A stretch of DNA of 64,000 bases from Conchocele bisecta (taxonomy: Eukaryota; Mollusca; Bivalvia; Lucinida; Thyasiridae): positions 13,295,043 through 13,359,042 of the forward strand of contig CM055267.1 in assembly GCA_029237695.1 (NCBI GenBank), given 5' to 3'. Positions 1 to 12,689 of the stretch are shown here, one piece after another (the first letter of the stretch is position 1; every line of letters starts with the position of its first letter). The position numbers and the translations under genes are program-made. The notes beneath the pieces are model-generated. The model searched no databases and had not been told where the DNA came from. It saw only the letters and a list, made by a program, of their open reading frames with translations.

Positions 1-800
1 ATATCAGCTAAAGTTGTTTAAATTGTTGAATATTCTTCCTTAGGACATATATGAGACGCTTCGTTTTTATGGTGGTTCAAAACGGTGTGTATTTTGCGAT
101 TTTCAAGATGGCCGCCAGGTATCAACATTTTGTCTTAAATATATTCCGACTTGATTATTATATGGCGTTTGGTACTTACATTATGCGTTTACATACATAG
201 AAATACGTTTGGATAACTTATAAAAAACAATTCACCACTGACAAATTCATATACATATAAGATGGCCGCCAAATATTCACACAGACATGCAGTAAATGTG
301 TGTGGAATAACACAAATATATAGCTACACTTTCATGCACATTTATATTTCAGTTGTTTGTCTTTTTTTTTAATTATTGAATGTGTTCTTTGCAAAAATGA
401 ATGAGTCCATCTAATATACTTATTATTTGACCATGTTGGAATATTCAAGATGGCCGCTAAGTATCGCTTAAGCTCTTAGGCGCTGTCGATCGACAAAGTA
501 GTAAAGAAATGAAACATAATTGGAAATCATATTTGTAATATTTTAAAAGTGCAAGGCTTGTGTTCCAAACTGTACCAAATTATCTGTCGCCGCAAACAAA
601 CGTAAATCAAAGATGACCGCTAACATGGATACAATTCTGACACATCTATATTAAGTAGGGTAGTCATCAACGACATAGCATATGCCACACGACAAAATCA
701 ATGTTTTAGTGTTTCCGATGACAACATAAAGAATAATATTTTCTGACCGCCATTTTAGTTACCAAGATGGCTACTATATTGCGTAGTTTTATAATATGAG
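1..800. repeat. Array of ~160-bp diverged repeats with AAGATGGCCGCC-like motif (forward arm)
   Basis: A 12-bp motif close to AAGATGGCCGCC recurs at 105, 259, 447, 609 and 763, a spacing of roughly 154-188 bp, inside otherwise AT-rich sequence. The same motif appears in the opposite orientation at 4146-4640. No long open frame is present. It is best read as one arm of a diverged inverted array, possibly the subterminal repeats of a large transposon whose left end lies outside the window. Confidence 0.45.
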
Positions 801-3800
801 CTGTCAACAAAATATTGGTGTAACAATATATCCTAGCTGTAACATAGTAATGGTTAGTAAACGACTACATAGTCACGATCTTGGATTTCAAGTGGAACAT
901 AATACATGTTGACAAAGTCAAAGGAAACAGGAACATATTTACAATTACATCTAGGTATTCATTCATTTGAGTGAATCAATATAATGCCCGTGGCTAATAC
1001 CTGCATTCGGATAGAAATAAAATACAGTGGCAGGTTGGGAGCATGTGAATGGTAATTTATTATATAATTAACGATGGTGGGTTGATAATTGCCGGGGAGC
1101 GCGATATCCCTGGCTTGGCCCTTATTCGCATGTTCAGCTTTCTTGTAGGAGAGAGTTGAATCTGGCTAACCCCGTTATAAGAGTAATACGATCAGTGGTA
1201 ATCCTACTACGTTTATGTGGAGGGGGGCTAAGTTACTATAGTGTGGTGAAGACCTGACAGTAGATCCGGTTTGTCTAATATCAGGGCTGGATGGAAATTG
1301 TATGCAAATATTCAGTTACCCGCCCCCATCCATGTATATGAAATGAGCTGTCGATAGTCCGTTTAAAGCCATTAAACATTAAACCAGAACTCTATCATGT
1401 TATCTTTAACACGACCATGAACACCAATGTTGCATTTTATTATTGCAACAGGTCCGTAACCAGGGGGTCGGTGCGGTCGGACGACCCCCTCTCCCCAACC
1501 TCCCTCGTCGTGCCTTGATGTCCACTCTTTCATGCACTAAAATAAGAATTATTGTTAATACGTAGCCATTTTATAATATTGATGCAAGCAGGAGTCGTAT
1601 TACATGCATCTGCTCAGTTTTTGCTGAGAATATATTAAATGGTATTTGAGACCATCTGTATTTCACAATTGTCTGGGAGAGCATGGCCCCGTAACCCCAT
1701 AGCTGCCTCGGGCCATTCAAGCCATCGAAAAGACTCATTGCTTCATAAATGTCTGGTTACGGGTCTGTTGCATACATCGAAACCATGAGATACCGGTACA
1801 TTCCATGCGGATGCGGCTATTGTGTCATTTTTCATTATAACGAAACCTACTATCTATCTATGAAAAACGATAATCAATGTATTAATGCAGTACACGACAA
1901 GGTATGCACAGCGATTGACATATCAAAGGGAAGTTGATGAATTCTGAACTTGACTGGCTACGTAACAACTACCATTATTCACTTCCCACATAATGAAAGC
2001 AGCGTTTTATACATAGCGAAGAAGTATGCTTAGCTTTTTTGGATATAAAAACGAAAACCACGCCATCGCATCTTGAGCTATATAAGTATTATGCTATTGT
2101 CCACATTAGTGCACTATATAAGACACTGAATTGCATTTGCATACGTTATATTCCCACCATTTATACCTGAAAAGTATTTATCCACACATTTATTATTTTA
2201 ACAAAGCCGTAATATTGACGACAGTAACATGAACATGGAATACCAATAACTTGGAAACACTGCACATGGACACTGCGAGTGTGCGTGTCGGTGTAGCAAG
2301 AGACATAATCAATTACTTGAAATTGGGGAATTATATAACATATACATATCGTATACATATCATATCTATGTAGAGTCAATGGTGTGCTCATGGTCATCGA
2401 ATCTCTGTTTATATACGACATATGATGTTGTTATTGCCCAAAATAAAATACACCTTTGGATGACGTATCATTTAAGTAGTCATATGCTAGGCCATGTAAG
2501 TACATGTATGAATAAATAACCATTATTTGTGAGCCATATTCACATTTCTCTCTATTCTACGAATTCAATGCAAGGTGTCATCCAGACCATTACATCTCAG
2601 TTCATAAACGGCATATGCTGTGCTTATTAACAATAAAATCGCGTTTGGATGACCTATAATATCAGGAAGGCATGTACTATGTACATAGGAAGGATTTAAT
2701 GAGTCAGTATTTGTGAGTCACATAAGTATGGATATTGAACTATAATGCGATCGAGATCAATATGTTGTGAATTCATTATGGAACATATGTTGAGGTCATT
2801 CATGAGATTGTTTGGTACATAGAAATAATAAAAGTTATAAAAAATGTATTATGCGGTCATAATACAATCTATATTGAATGCATATTTATGTATATGTATC
2901 ACAGTTATGAAGGGCATTGTTTCTGGGGAATACCATACACTGTAATCATATATGTTGTAGTCACATACTGTCCTTACATGGTATGTGTATAAGTGTCATA
3001 ACTGTGTATCATAATATCACAACCATATGTGAAATATAATATATAATACTTTAAATGCATTAAAATGAACATGGTTGATTATTCTATGCTAATCTAGAAT
3101 TATATCAGAAAGTTCCAACATACGACATATACTTAAGATCGTAAGAGACCAAACAGAGACACTTATTTTCACATGCACGTATTTGGGTAGTTGCAATTGC
3201 GATTCATGGATATATAATGTACACAAATCAACCAAACAACCACTTTTCAGTACAAAACCGCAATTCCCGTGACTGGATTTTCAATTGACCGGGTTCGAGC
3301 TAATCTGGAAGCGAAACATGTAAAGCTAAACATTGACACATAGCTGATATGAGGTCTCTAAATCATGAGCATTCGTTACAGCATATTATGTTTTATATAT
3401 GTGACACGCATAGACGCTGTCAATATTGATTTCAGTGCAGGAGACGGGACTTTTGTTGATGAGAATATATGTTAATTGAGAATATATTTCCATTTATCAG
3501 CGATGATTATGCAATCAGTCATGTGGAAAGATTTGCTGAAATAGAATATGCTGATCTGCCTTATACAGACGTATGGTTATATGGGACAATTATTAAATAT
3601 TTCAGTGGAATGTAAGTGTATGTATATGGGTATATCCACTTGTGAATGTATGAATATTCACGGAAATAGAAACTGTAATACATACTATTTGATTAGTGTT
3701 GTATTTTACATGAATAGTTTTATCTTGGTTATAATTAAGTCTAAAGTGATGTCATGGTACTTAGCCGCACACCAGCATATAAAAGTTCGATATCTGACTG

Positions 3801-4100
3801 TAATGCGAACATGACCGAACTATAGCATATGGACCAATCGCAATACGTAGTGTATACATATATGGCATTATAGTGCAATTTACAACGTATATGATCACGT
3901 AAGACTCAATAAAACACAATATTTAAAACAAACAGTACATATATTTTAATATTCTGACTCTACAACGAGTGTAACATAATTCGAGCATCACCAAGTGTAT
4001 TATGGGGCGCATACAATCTACTAGTATGTATATAGCGTTCTACTAGTCTGAACACATGTGAATCTGTCCTATAAAGAAATTTAAAAGTAAATGAAAAGAA
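800..4100. other. AT-rich stretch without recognised genes
   Basis: Only short random frames are present. A diverged copy of the SINE seen at 42530 and 60940 lies near 1060-1330. Around 2400-2740 two related segments of about 190 bp share the words TTGGATGAC and GTGAGTCA/GTGAGCCA and look like an old tandem duplication. I see nothing else recognisable. Confidence 0.4.
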
Positions 4101-4139
4101 ACGCGCAATTGCCAGTACCACACTATATTAAAATAGCCT

Positions 4140-4660
4140 AAATGAGGCGATCATTTTGAATAAACACAATTACAAATGACTTCAAAATCAAATGTGTCCA
4201 ACTTACTGATTTAAACGCCTAACAGAATGCAGTAGTATACATAAGTAAATTATAAGTAAACATTATATTCAATAACTTTTGAGTTTTTGGAAAATATGGC
4301 GGCCATTTTGAATTAAACACGCTCTTTAAGATGAGCATAAATATCAATCTATAATTTTAATATCGTATCTCAGATGAAAATCAAACTAATATGTTCATAT
4401 CTAGTTTAGTACCAAGATATTGTCCACCACAGTGTAGATAATGCTGCCTGATCTGGATGAATATTTGGCGTCCATCTTGGATTCGTATGGATTTGATAGC
4501 CTCCATCTATGTTTAAAATGAATGCATGGTATCCAAAAGGTTTTCTGCGGCCTTTCTTTCAAGATCCAAGTGCCTATTTGTTTTCATTCATCAAATAAGT
4601 ACACATTTCAGGCTAAATATTGATGCTTGGCAGCCATCTTGAATATGTTGATACTCTCAA
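4140..4660. repeat. Inverted counterpart of the AAGATGGCCGCC array
   Basis: The reverse complement of the motif found at 105-770 occurs at 4146, 4298, 4467 and 4629, spacing about 152-169 bp. Orientation is opposite to the first array and the motif is followed by similar AT-rich sequence. This suggests long inverted arms of a ~4.7-kb element, or two independent arrays. Confidence 0.45.
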
Positions 4661-4699
4661 CGATAGAGACGTCCGAGCAAACCGAATTGCTTTGTATAT

Positions 4700-6150
4700 G
4701 CCCATAAAATAATAATCACCAATAAAACATACTTTATCGGATTGTTCTGTAATGTTATGCAGGTACATATTGTATTATCAAAATTGAGTGAGTTTTGCAC
4801 TCATTTGACCCATGTGCACTTAATGACCCCAAAAATGACCTTGTCCCACCTGATTTGATTGACCGACACCGGATTCGTATTCAGGATGATATAATGCATT
4901 GATTTAAAGTAGTCGTTGCTTTTGCTCTCTCGGGTTGAACAGAATTAATTTTTATGGGTGCTTGCCCCCCTACTATATAGCAGATTAGTGACTTAAATAG
5001 ACTGGCTTCAGCGTAAAGATACAAGAGTTCCTAGACTCGCCATTTCTGATGATGTTAAAATAAAATAAAGAAACCATGCACTGTGTTTATCTGTGTTCGT
5101 AATATTTAACCCCAAGTAACTGACACGGACTATCGACCCGAGCTATTCCATATTAAGTTAGGAACTGTTACATTACGCTGTATTAGGGGTCATTTTTTTG
5201 TATATAAAATGTACATGTACGTAGGAATGCCGCAGATCCTGATGAGCCGGCTCACGTGATCTACAATTCGCAAACATTTTGATAAACGACAAGGTACGTC
5301 TGTCGTGTTAAAAGCGTGACTCATTAGGGATCAGGGATTACGGATCAATTGAAGTGCTAAATCACACTGCCGATGTACTTTGAACTCGATATGAGGGTTA
5401 AAGAAATTAATTCAATTGTACAGGCCGACAATTAATTTTGAAGTCGGTGTGAACAGTGATAATAGCATAATTAGCAATGAATTACGAGTGGGTATATAAC
5501 TCATTTTTTTTATATGTTGTCCGTCATTCGATTATTATTGAAATGGCACAACAAACTATTTTGTCGTTATTCACAAAGACAACTTACCGGCTTGGCAACC
5601 CGGCAGAGAGGAATAAATAACAAACGAAACAAGACACAGACTTGTAAAATTTTAATTTATTTTAGTCTACCGAAAATATACCTGCAATCAATCGGCATCA
5701 CGATTCGTCTCTGTCGTTTCGCATTTTTTCCGTCTTTGCGATATTTAGGCACACCACGTGACCCGGTGCATACACAATTTTGTCCACTTTTGTTGTTTAT
5801 AAACACGATTTATTTATCCCAATACAACATTTATCCCATTATTTGAACTTCGAAATGTCAGTTAAAGTTTTTAATAGAGGGATGAGAGAGGGGAGGTGGG
5901 GGGAGGGGGGGTCTGCTCTGACAATGGCCGACAATGGCCGACAGTGTTACGTCTGGACCGATTGGCATTCTGAAATTTTAGAAGCCCTGAACACAACCAT
6001 GCAAAAATATGTTAAATCCAATCATGTCTGACGAAAATATTGTGATTTTTCACATCTCTGTGATCTTATCTTGATCATTTATCTCAGATGTTAATGTATG
6101 TTCATTATTGCAAACCACGCCAATACATTTCAGAATGGTGATGTGCCCGA
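4700..6150. other. Non-coding, nothing recognised
   Basis: I find no homologous frame, RNA gene or clear terminal repeat. There is a short G-rich purine run near 5880-5910. Confidence 0.4.
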
Positions 6151-6154
6151 TTTA

Positions 6155-6225
6155 CAGTGGCACCTCGCTATAAACCGGACACCCTGCGGACCTCCCAGGG
6201 TGTCCGGTTTAGAGAGGTTTCACTG
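6155..6225. mobile_element. Tiny pogo/Tigger-like MITE
   Basis: A 71-bp imperfect palindrome begins CAGTGGCACCTC and ends GAGGTTTCACTG, flanked by TA on both sides. The CAGTG-type end with TA duplication fits the pogo branch of Tc1/mariner. A related, even shorter copy is at 31116-31153. An adjacent inverted repeat at 6262-6347 (TTCGTCTCTGAT / ATCAGAGACGAA) is a separate fold-back. Confidence 0.6.
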
Positions 6226-6699
6226 TAGTAACTTTATAGAACATATTCTTTTTGTTTGAGATATTCGTCTCTGATATTTTTCAAGTTGCCAAATGCATAT
6301 ACGATGTATGCATCTGGCAACATGAACAAAATCAGAGACGAACATCTGAAAGAAAAGAAAATACATGTATATTAAAAAATCTGCCCTCCAACTTCACATT
6401 CCGCAAACCATGTGTCTGAAAACCAAAGAACTTAATTTTTATGGACTAAGCTCATCGAGGCATGGTCAGTAAACAAGGGGAAATACCTGAACCTCAATAG
6501 GGTTCTTCCACTTGCCATGATAAACATGCATAGCGAATCTGATCACAATCCATCAAATAGAACTCAAAAAGTTATTGCGCACACAAGGACATAGCATGAG
6601 AAAATTAGCAAGGCGATCACCGGGGAGTGTCTCACCCACTAAACAAGGTGATCGCTAAAAAGGTCAAGATCACAATATTAGGAAGTCCAAAATTATTGA

Positions 6700-7620
6700 T
6701 ATGACGGTCACATTCACCAAGGTCAAACAAATGAAACTGGGTGTATAGCCATCAAAATAAGCAAGCTATTGGTGAAGTTTGGTAATGATCCGACTAATGG
6801 GTCAGAAGATATTCAACATTTGGACATACACAAAGAAATTATGGACACAAAAGTCAAAGTCACCAGAATGACATTGGATAGTTGTCAATGTGAGGAAGCT
6901 ATTTATAAAGTTTGGTAATGATATGACTAACGGATCAGGAGATATTCATTAGTTGGACATATGTCCAAAATTGTTGACACCAAGTTGAAGGTCACCAATG
7001 TCAAGGTCAGCCAAATTACACTGGTCGATATCCATCAATGTGAAGAAGCTATTGATGAAGTTTGGAGATTATCCGACTAATGGATCAAGATATATAATAT
7101 TCAACATTTGGATGTACAACCAAAATTATTGACATGAAGGTCAAGGTCACCAACATGAAGGTCAATGTCACCCGAATGATACTAGATGGATAGCTATGAA
7201 CGCGAGGAAGCGATTGATGAAGTTTGGTCATGATTCAACTACAGATATATTCAATATGTGGACGTACGTCCAAAATTGTTGACACCAAGGTCAAGGTCAC
7301 CATGGTCACGGTCACCCTATTAAAGGATTTTTCTAAGGATCCGACTAATGGATCAGGAGATATTCAACATTTGGACGTACGCCCAAAATTATTGACACCA
7401 ATGTCAAAGGTCAACTTGGTCACAGTCATCCAGAATGCAACAGAGTTGATAGCCATCAATGTGAGGAAGCCATTGATGAAGTTTGGTAAGGATCCAACTA
7501 ACGTATCAGGAATGAAGGTGAAGGTCACCCGAATGACGGTGGTTGGATAGCCATCGATGGTAGAAAGCTATCGATGACGTACGTCCAAAATAATTGACAC
7601 AACAGTCAAGGTCAGCTGAA
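6700..7620. repeat. Degenerate pearl-like tandem array
   Basis: About six diverged units, 110-160 bp apart, share a core like AAGTTTGGTAATGATCC..ACTAATGGATCAGGAG and a GGTCAAGGTCACC segment. They resemble the core repeats of pearl-like elements elsewhere in the window, but no (GTCC)n tract or clear end is visible, so this is an old remnant. Frames in this stretch are chance. Confidence 0.55.
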
Positions 7621-7706
7621 TTCATCAATTCCTAGCCAAGCCTGATAAACTGGATATCAAAACACACTAGCATGTTATTCTCATTTAAGTAATAATTATA
7701 GTATAC

Positions 7707-7970
7707 CTGTTCAGCATATTCTGCACAAGAGGCAGGACGGGTTTCAGATCATGCTTTCGTGTGCGTTCGCGACAGGTTGGACACGTGTGTCGGTTGGTGA
7801 GCCAGCGCTCAATGCAGCCCTGACAGAAGACATGGCGACACGGGCTCTCTACTGCCTTGTCCAGCACACACTGGCAGATACAGCAGACTAGGTCCGGGTC
7901 GGGCGCTGGGTCAAACTTCTCAATATCGTAGCCGGACATCGCTGATCATCCAGCAACGCACTGCAATGGA
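7707..7970 (-). CDS. First coding exon of a RING-finger (C3HC4) E3 ubiquitin ligase-like gene
   Basis: The ATG is at 7939..7937 on the minus strand and the frame reads 77 codons to a splice donor (AG|GTATAC) with the exon ending at 7707. An acceptor (CATTGCAG) ends at 7971, so the exon probably carries 31 nt of 5'UTR. The peptide has a complete C3HC4 RING: C19, C22, C34, H36, C39, C42, C53 and C56, preceded by a short leader MSGYDIEKF and followed by LKPVLPL. This layout resembles the N-termini of RNF41/NRDP1- and PDZRN3-type ligases, which bind E2~ubiquitin through the RING. Downstream exons should lie at lower coordinates on this strand, but none is recognisable down to position 1. The gene either has a large intron leaving the window or is an orphan/retained fragment. 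Family is confident; exact orthologue is not. Confidence 0.72.
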
Positions 7971-8160
7971 GAATTGATTAATTGGGGTTTTATGTCCGTG
8001 CAAGTATGGTCATATACAGATGGGAATACACACGAGTGTGGGGAGCACCGTATAATCAGCAGTAACAAGAAAATGTGGCCTTTCGGCCCACAAATGCCCC
8101 CAGTGACAGATTGGAGAAAGTCCAGCAAATTTCTTAACTGGACCCATGGATGGGCGGGCA

Positions 8161-8350
8161 GTTTGTTTGTTTGTTTATATGGCCTATCAACAGCTAAGGT
8201 CATGTAAGAGTTTGATCCCGTTTTAACCTGCTGCATTGGAGGGAAAATCCAAAAATCAGAACAGAATATTTACATAGAGAACAAATATATTCAGCCCTGA
8301 AATTAGCATAACCTGACCTGGTACCAGGTCCATACCACACCAAAGTCACT
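8161..8350 (-). repeat. SINE with (AAAC)n tail, truncated, reverse orientation
   Basis: On the minus strand this matches the 3' part of the elements at 42530 and 60940: the ACCTGGTACCAGGTC block, TTCAGGGCTGAATA, a B-box-like GGGATCAAAC, then ACCTTAGCTGTTGATAGGCC and a (AAAC)n tail that appears here as TTTGTTTGTTTG. The 5' head is missing. Confidence 0.65.
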
Positions 8351-8564
8351 TGCGGATGGGGGACAAATGTACCTATGTGGTCATGGAATAAGTTGCATGG
8401 TTTTAATTTGTCTTAAGTTCCAACCACCTAAGACCTCGAATGTGTGCCCGGATACCCGGTCCACAGCTTTGAGTACTGAAATACAGGTGTCGTGAGTCGG
8501 TACCAGGCACCTCAACTACACTGGAGCACTTGCCACCAGGTGTGAATCCAAGTAAGATCCATTG

Positions 8565-8806
8565 TTAACCCTTAGACCGCTACAATTGTCGTCTGCTGTT
8601 GCTTTTATATCTTGCTTTATTTCTCAATAAAAACATGTTTTGACAGCACTTCAGAATCATTTCCAATGGAAATAATTCTGAAGTGCTGTCAAAGCATGTT
8701 GTAAATTATTCTAAAGTACTGTCAAAGCATGTTTTTGATGATAAAAATGTAAAATAGAAAATAAACAGCAGACAACAAAAAATTAAGATAGCGGTGCAAG
8801 GGTTAA
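8565..8806. mobile_element. MITE, GTCGTCTGCTG family (copy 1)
   Basis: Inverted ends start TTAACCCTTAGACCGCTA and reach GTCGTCTGCTGTT; the right end mirrors them with AACAGCAGACAACAA and GCGGTGCAAGGGTTAA. Inside is a palindrome around CACTTCAGAATCATTTCC. Related copies are at 35979 and 61592. No coding capacity. Confidence 0.65.
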
Positions 8807-8913
8807 ATATGAATCTGTAAGAAAGATGGATTCATCGTTCAGATGCGCATATCCGCCCATCCTCCCTTAGTTATGGTGCCATCAATGGCCTTCCCATGCA
8901 GAGAGGTGAATCA

Positions 8914-9146
8914 GGGGGCCCTTTCACTAAATGTATCACTAAAATGTTTGTAAGACAAATTTAGAATCGTTTGGAAATTTCAATTGATGGATTTACATTT
9001 TATTGAGCATAGGCTGCTCAATAAATGTAAATCCAATAATTGTTTACATGAAAAAATTGTTAATGCGTAGTATCATCATCTACTAGTATCATCATTTTGC
9101 ACTTACCAAACTTTTTTAGTCATACAAAGTTTAGTAAACGGCCCGC
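8914..9146. mobile_element. MITE, GGGCCCGTTTCACTAAAC family (copy 1)
   Basis: Ends read GGGGGCCCTTTCACTAAATG and TTTAGTAAACGGCCCGC. Subterminal ACTAAAATGTTTGTAAG is mirrored on the right, and the centre holds a hairpin around GGATTTACATTTTATTGAGC. Better copies are at 33213, 43662 and 44781. Confidence 0.6.
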
Positions 9147-9289
9147 TGATCTTATTTGCACATATAGCCATTAATTAGGACATCCTTTTAATATTTTTCA
9201 ACTGAAATAAATGTTAGTACACGTATTAGGAAAATTACACAAAGTGATGTTTGGAAACAGGCCACCATTAATGCGGATTTAGAAGAAAC

Positions 9290-10170
9290 GTGACAAGACT
9301 ACACCTTCAAACAATCGTCCTGTTTCTCTAACCTGTATCTGTTGTAAGCTCTTAGAGCATACTGTGTGCAGTAGTAATGTTCTGATTAATCAATTAATCA
9401 CGGAATCGTCGATTATTATCACATGATCGATCATCGACTAAGGATTTTCTATCATCGATCAATTATGATTTTTCAGTGAACTCAGCAAGGCTGCCGAAAA
9501 TTGAGAACTTATTTTAAAAAGTATCATGAATTTGTAGGTGCATAAGCACATCTTTACAATTAGTGCGTCTTCACTGTTCTGGAAATTTTACTACTAATTA
9601 TAAAATCTTAGACCCTAGAGATGAGCCGGCTCAGAATGATTAACAAGCCATATCATTAATACCTGCATTGTCGAATCATCAACATCAGTAACTACACTGT
9701 TTAGAAAAATAACTGGCATGAGAACGACTCAAAGTTTAATGATAACATGCCCTGAACCCAATTTTGAACAAATGTTAGCACCAGACTCTTAATAACTTTG
9801 ACACTTGGTATCAGATATTATTTGTAGTCCTTGAAGAGAAAACTTCTTCCTACGATCAAGTTCTATCTGGTGTTCCTCAAGGCTCTGTGCTGGGTCCTGC
9901 ATTATTTCTTGTATACATAAATGACCTCACTGAGTATGTAACACATAGTACTGTTCGGCTCTTCGCAGTTGACACACTGTTGTACTTTATAGCTACATGT
10001 ATACACTGTCCAACTGATTGCAACAAACTTCAAGATGACTTCCGCAATCTTGAGAGATGGGAACCTGACTGGCGAATGTGGTTCTACCCCGACATATGCG
10101 AGGTTATTTACATTACCACCAACAAGAGTGTCAAAAAAGAAATCAGTAACACTGATGGATATACCCCTCA
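9290..10170 (+). pseudogene. Dead LINE reverse transcriptase fragment
   Basis: Around 9300-9360 a broken frame encodes the NxRPVSLTxxxCKLLE block of non-LTR reverse transcriptases. At 9860-10170 another frame encodes SGVPQGSVLGPALFLVYIND, the conserved GVPQGSxLGP...YINDL block, followed by a decayed catalytic segment reading FAVDT instead of F(A/V)DDT. Frame breaks between blocks and loss of one catalytic aspartate make it non-functional. It looks like a jockey/CR1-type LINE. Confidence 0.75.
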
Positions 10171-10960
10171 AAAACTAAAACTTAAAATCTTGACCCTGAA
10201 CACAGGGCCCACAAGTGTGGGCTATAGAATGAAAATATTGCTAAGTATATGACATTTCAAGCCTATCTGACTGCGGGTTGCAGAGATAACATTAACACAA
10301 ACTGCTATGTCATTGACATGGACATTGAACACAGGTGCCGCATGGGTGGGCTATAGAATGAAAATATGAATGACGGTAAATAAGAAAATGAACTTTCAAG
10401 CCAATCTAACATAGGGTTGCAGACTCAATGCAAAGATATAAAAATTATAAATTTGCGTTAAAGTTTTTGGCCAAGTCATTTGACCTTGAACACATGGGCT
10501 ATAGAATAAAAATATGGATGATGACAAATAAGTATATGAAGTTTCAAACCAATCCGGTTCATCGTTGTAGAATTACAACAGATAAAAAATTGTTTTTGGT
10601 AAAGTATTTGACCATGACCTTGAAAATAGGGGCCACATGGGTAAGCTATAGAATGAAAATACGGATGATGACAAATAAGTATATCAAGTTTCAAGCTAAT
10701 TATGGTTTCAGAAATAATAGGCAGTCAAAAACTTTAAAGCAAATTTTGTAACGTTGACCGTGGGTCGCATGGGAGGGCTATGGAATAAAAATATAGATCA
10801 AGATAAACAAGTATATGAAGTTTCTATTCAATCAGACTTGGGGTTGCAGAGATAATAAGTACCCACAAACTGTAACGCAAATCGGACGGATGGACAGTGG
10901 TATGCCATAATATGTCCCGTTACGAGCGAATAAAAAGGCTCCTGTCCTGCAAAACTATTT
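10170..10960. repeat. Pearl-like tandem array, degenerate
   Basis: At least four units of about 125-170 bp share GTGGGCTATAGAATGAAAAT, ATGACAAATAAGTATATGAA and TTTCAAGCCAATC, with TTGACCTTGAACA segments. It directly follows the LINE relic and ends near a short GGACGGATGGAC tract. Frames are chance products of the repeat. Confidence 0.55.
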
Positions 10961-11504
10961 TCTTCATGGTCATATTTTTTACTAAGTGACTTGTATTAAG
11001 TACCTTCGGATAAACATCAGTCACAACTTGAACTGGTATAAGCATATAAACTCTATCTCGTCTAACTCTATCAGACTCAAGGTTTTTGAAGAGTAATATG
11101 CTATGACGAAAATCGAACAGTGCTGAGCAAGCAGGAGGTCAGTTCACTCCTACTTTGCACTTCAAAGTTATGTACCACAATACATACCGCCCAAAGGTGG
11201 CGGCAATGAATACGAACACACTGGTGGACGATTGCTGATGAATAGCGATTAAGTAGACACTAGAGAAAGTGAGCAAGGGCTCATGTATACCCCCGGCCAC
11301 CACTTGGACCAATAAATAAAAAGTTTAACACAAATATTTTAAAAACTTGAATGCACTTTGAACATGAAGTGTATGAGTGTGGCCGTGAATGGCATATTGC
11401 TGTAGATTACAGCTGTGGCGATCTCCATTCTACTTTGTATGGACAAGCCTGTCTGTTTTAGAAAACTTCTACAGGATCAAGCACAAGAAAGAGCTGCCTG
11501 CCCC

Positions 11505-11816
11505 AGTAGCCTATTTCACCAACATTGCAAAGTATACTTATCTAGCAAAGTATACTTTGAGGGAGAAACTTTCAATTTTAGGATAAATTTATTAATTTTT
11601 ATTATACTGAATTTATTACATTATCACAGCCATTTTGGCTGTGATAATGTAATAAATTCAGTATAATAATTCTGCATACTTTTAATCATCAAATATATGC
11701 AGTCGTTAGTTCTAGGTATATGAAATAATGCATTTCAGGAAAAATAAATGATTACTCCCTGAACGTATACTTTGCTAGAAAAGTACACTTTGCAATGTTG
11801 GTGAAATCGGCTACTG
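11505..11816. mobile_element. MITE, CAAAGTATACTT family (copy 1)
   Basis: Left end reads AGTAGCCTATTTCACCAAC then CAAAGTATACTT twice; the right end is the mirror, TTGGTGAAATCGGCTACT. The centre is a near-perfect palindrome (about 11620-11670) around GATAATGTAATAAATTCAG. Other copies: 34890 (partial), 45310 and 48032. Non-coding. Confidence 0.7.
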
Positions 11817-11819
11817 AAA

Positions 11820-12680
11820 CAAGACAAGTTTGTCTGTCCCAGGATCTACTGCTGGATTATAACTGCACGGTCAACATACTGCAGACTGTCTAACCACCGA
11901 CTTATCCACCTTGTCTTCCTTATTATTCTGTTCTGAAAAGTGTAAGTCAAGGAAAGAGCCTATACATCCGTTGTTCGCCCTATGTTAGAATATTGTTTGG
12001 AAGATGGTCCAAAGGAGGGCTGCAAGATGGGTTTCTAACCGTTATCATAATACATATAGTGTAACCGATATGCTGCAGTCTGGAATGGAGATCAATCGAA
12101 CAGAGGACAGTTGCCAGACTAAGCATGCTATATATAATTAAAAACAATATTGTAACCATCAGCACACTAGGCTCGTTTACTAGAATTTTACACACAAGTT
12201 TCTCTCACAGAACTTCCTTTTATCTTTACTTGTCCTTCTTGCCTTCTTCATTGTTCCGCTTATTTTCCTTTTAACATTCAACTGGTGGTAATACTCCAGT
12301 TGTTGAGGGTAGACCAGTAAACCGACAAAGGCAAAAATACATGCATACAGACGTGTACTGTATGTCTGTAAATTCGCCAAAAAAATGTTACGGATATGGA
12401 ACCAAATAAAGATCTTCTTATCATGAAGGGTATGTAATGACTGGCGCACCTTTGGTTTACCAGGTGCAACATTTTAAAGGATCAATTATATTAATGTTGA
12501 GGGCTCAAGCGCAGCCCCAAAAACACCCCCCTCCCCTAGTTACATAATTCCTTCTTGTTGTATAGTTCTCTGTTACGAAAGGAAATAACAATAACAAATG
12601 CTTCAACCCCTTACTTATTCCCATTTGTGGCGACACAATAAACTATAAACTGTGCGCGGTAAACCAGAGACTACCCTATT
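11820..12680. other. Non-coding, nothing recognised
   Basis: A decayed coding-like segment around 11960-12170 (RMVQRRAARWVSNRYHN-like on the + strand) resembles the C-terminal region of jockey-type LINE ORF2 and may continue the LINE relic upstream. The rest shows no recognisable content. Confidence 0.35.
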
Positions 12681-12689
12681 GAACTAGAT

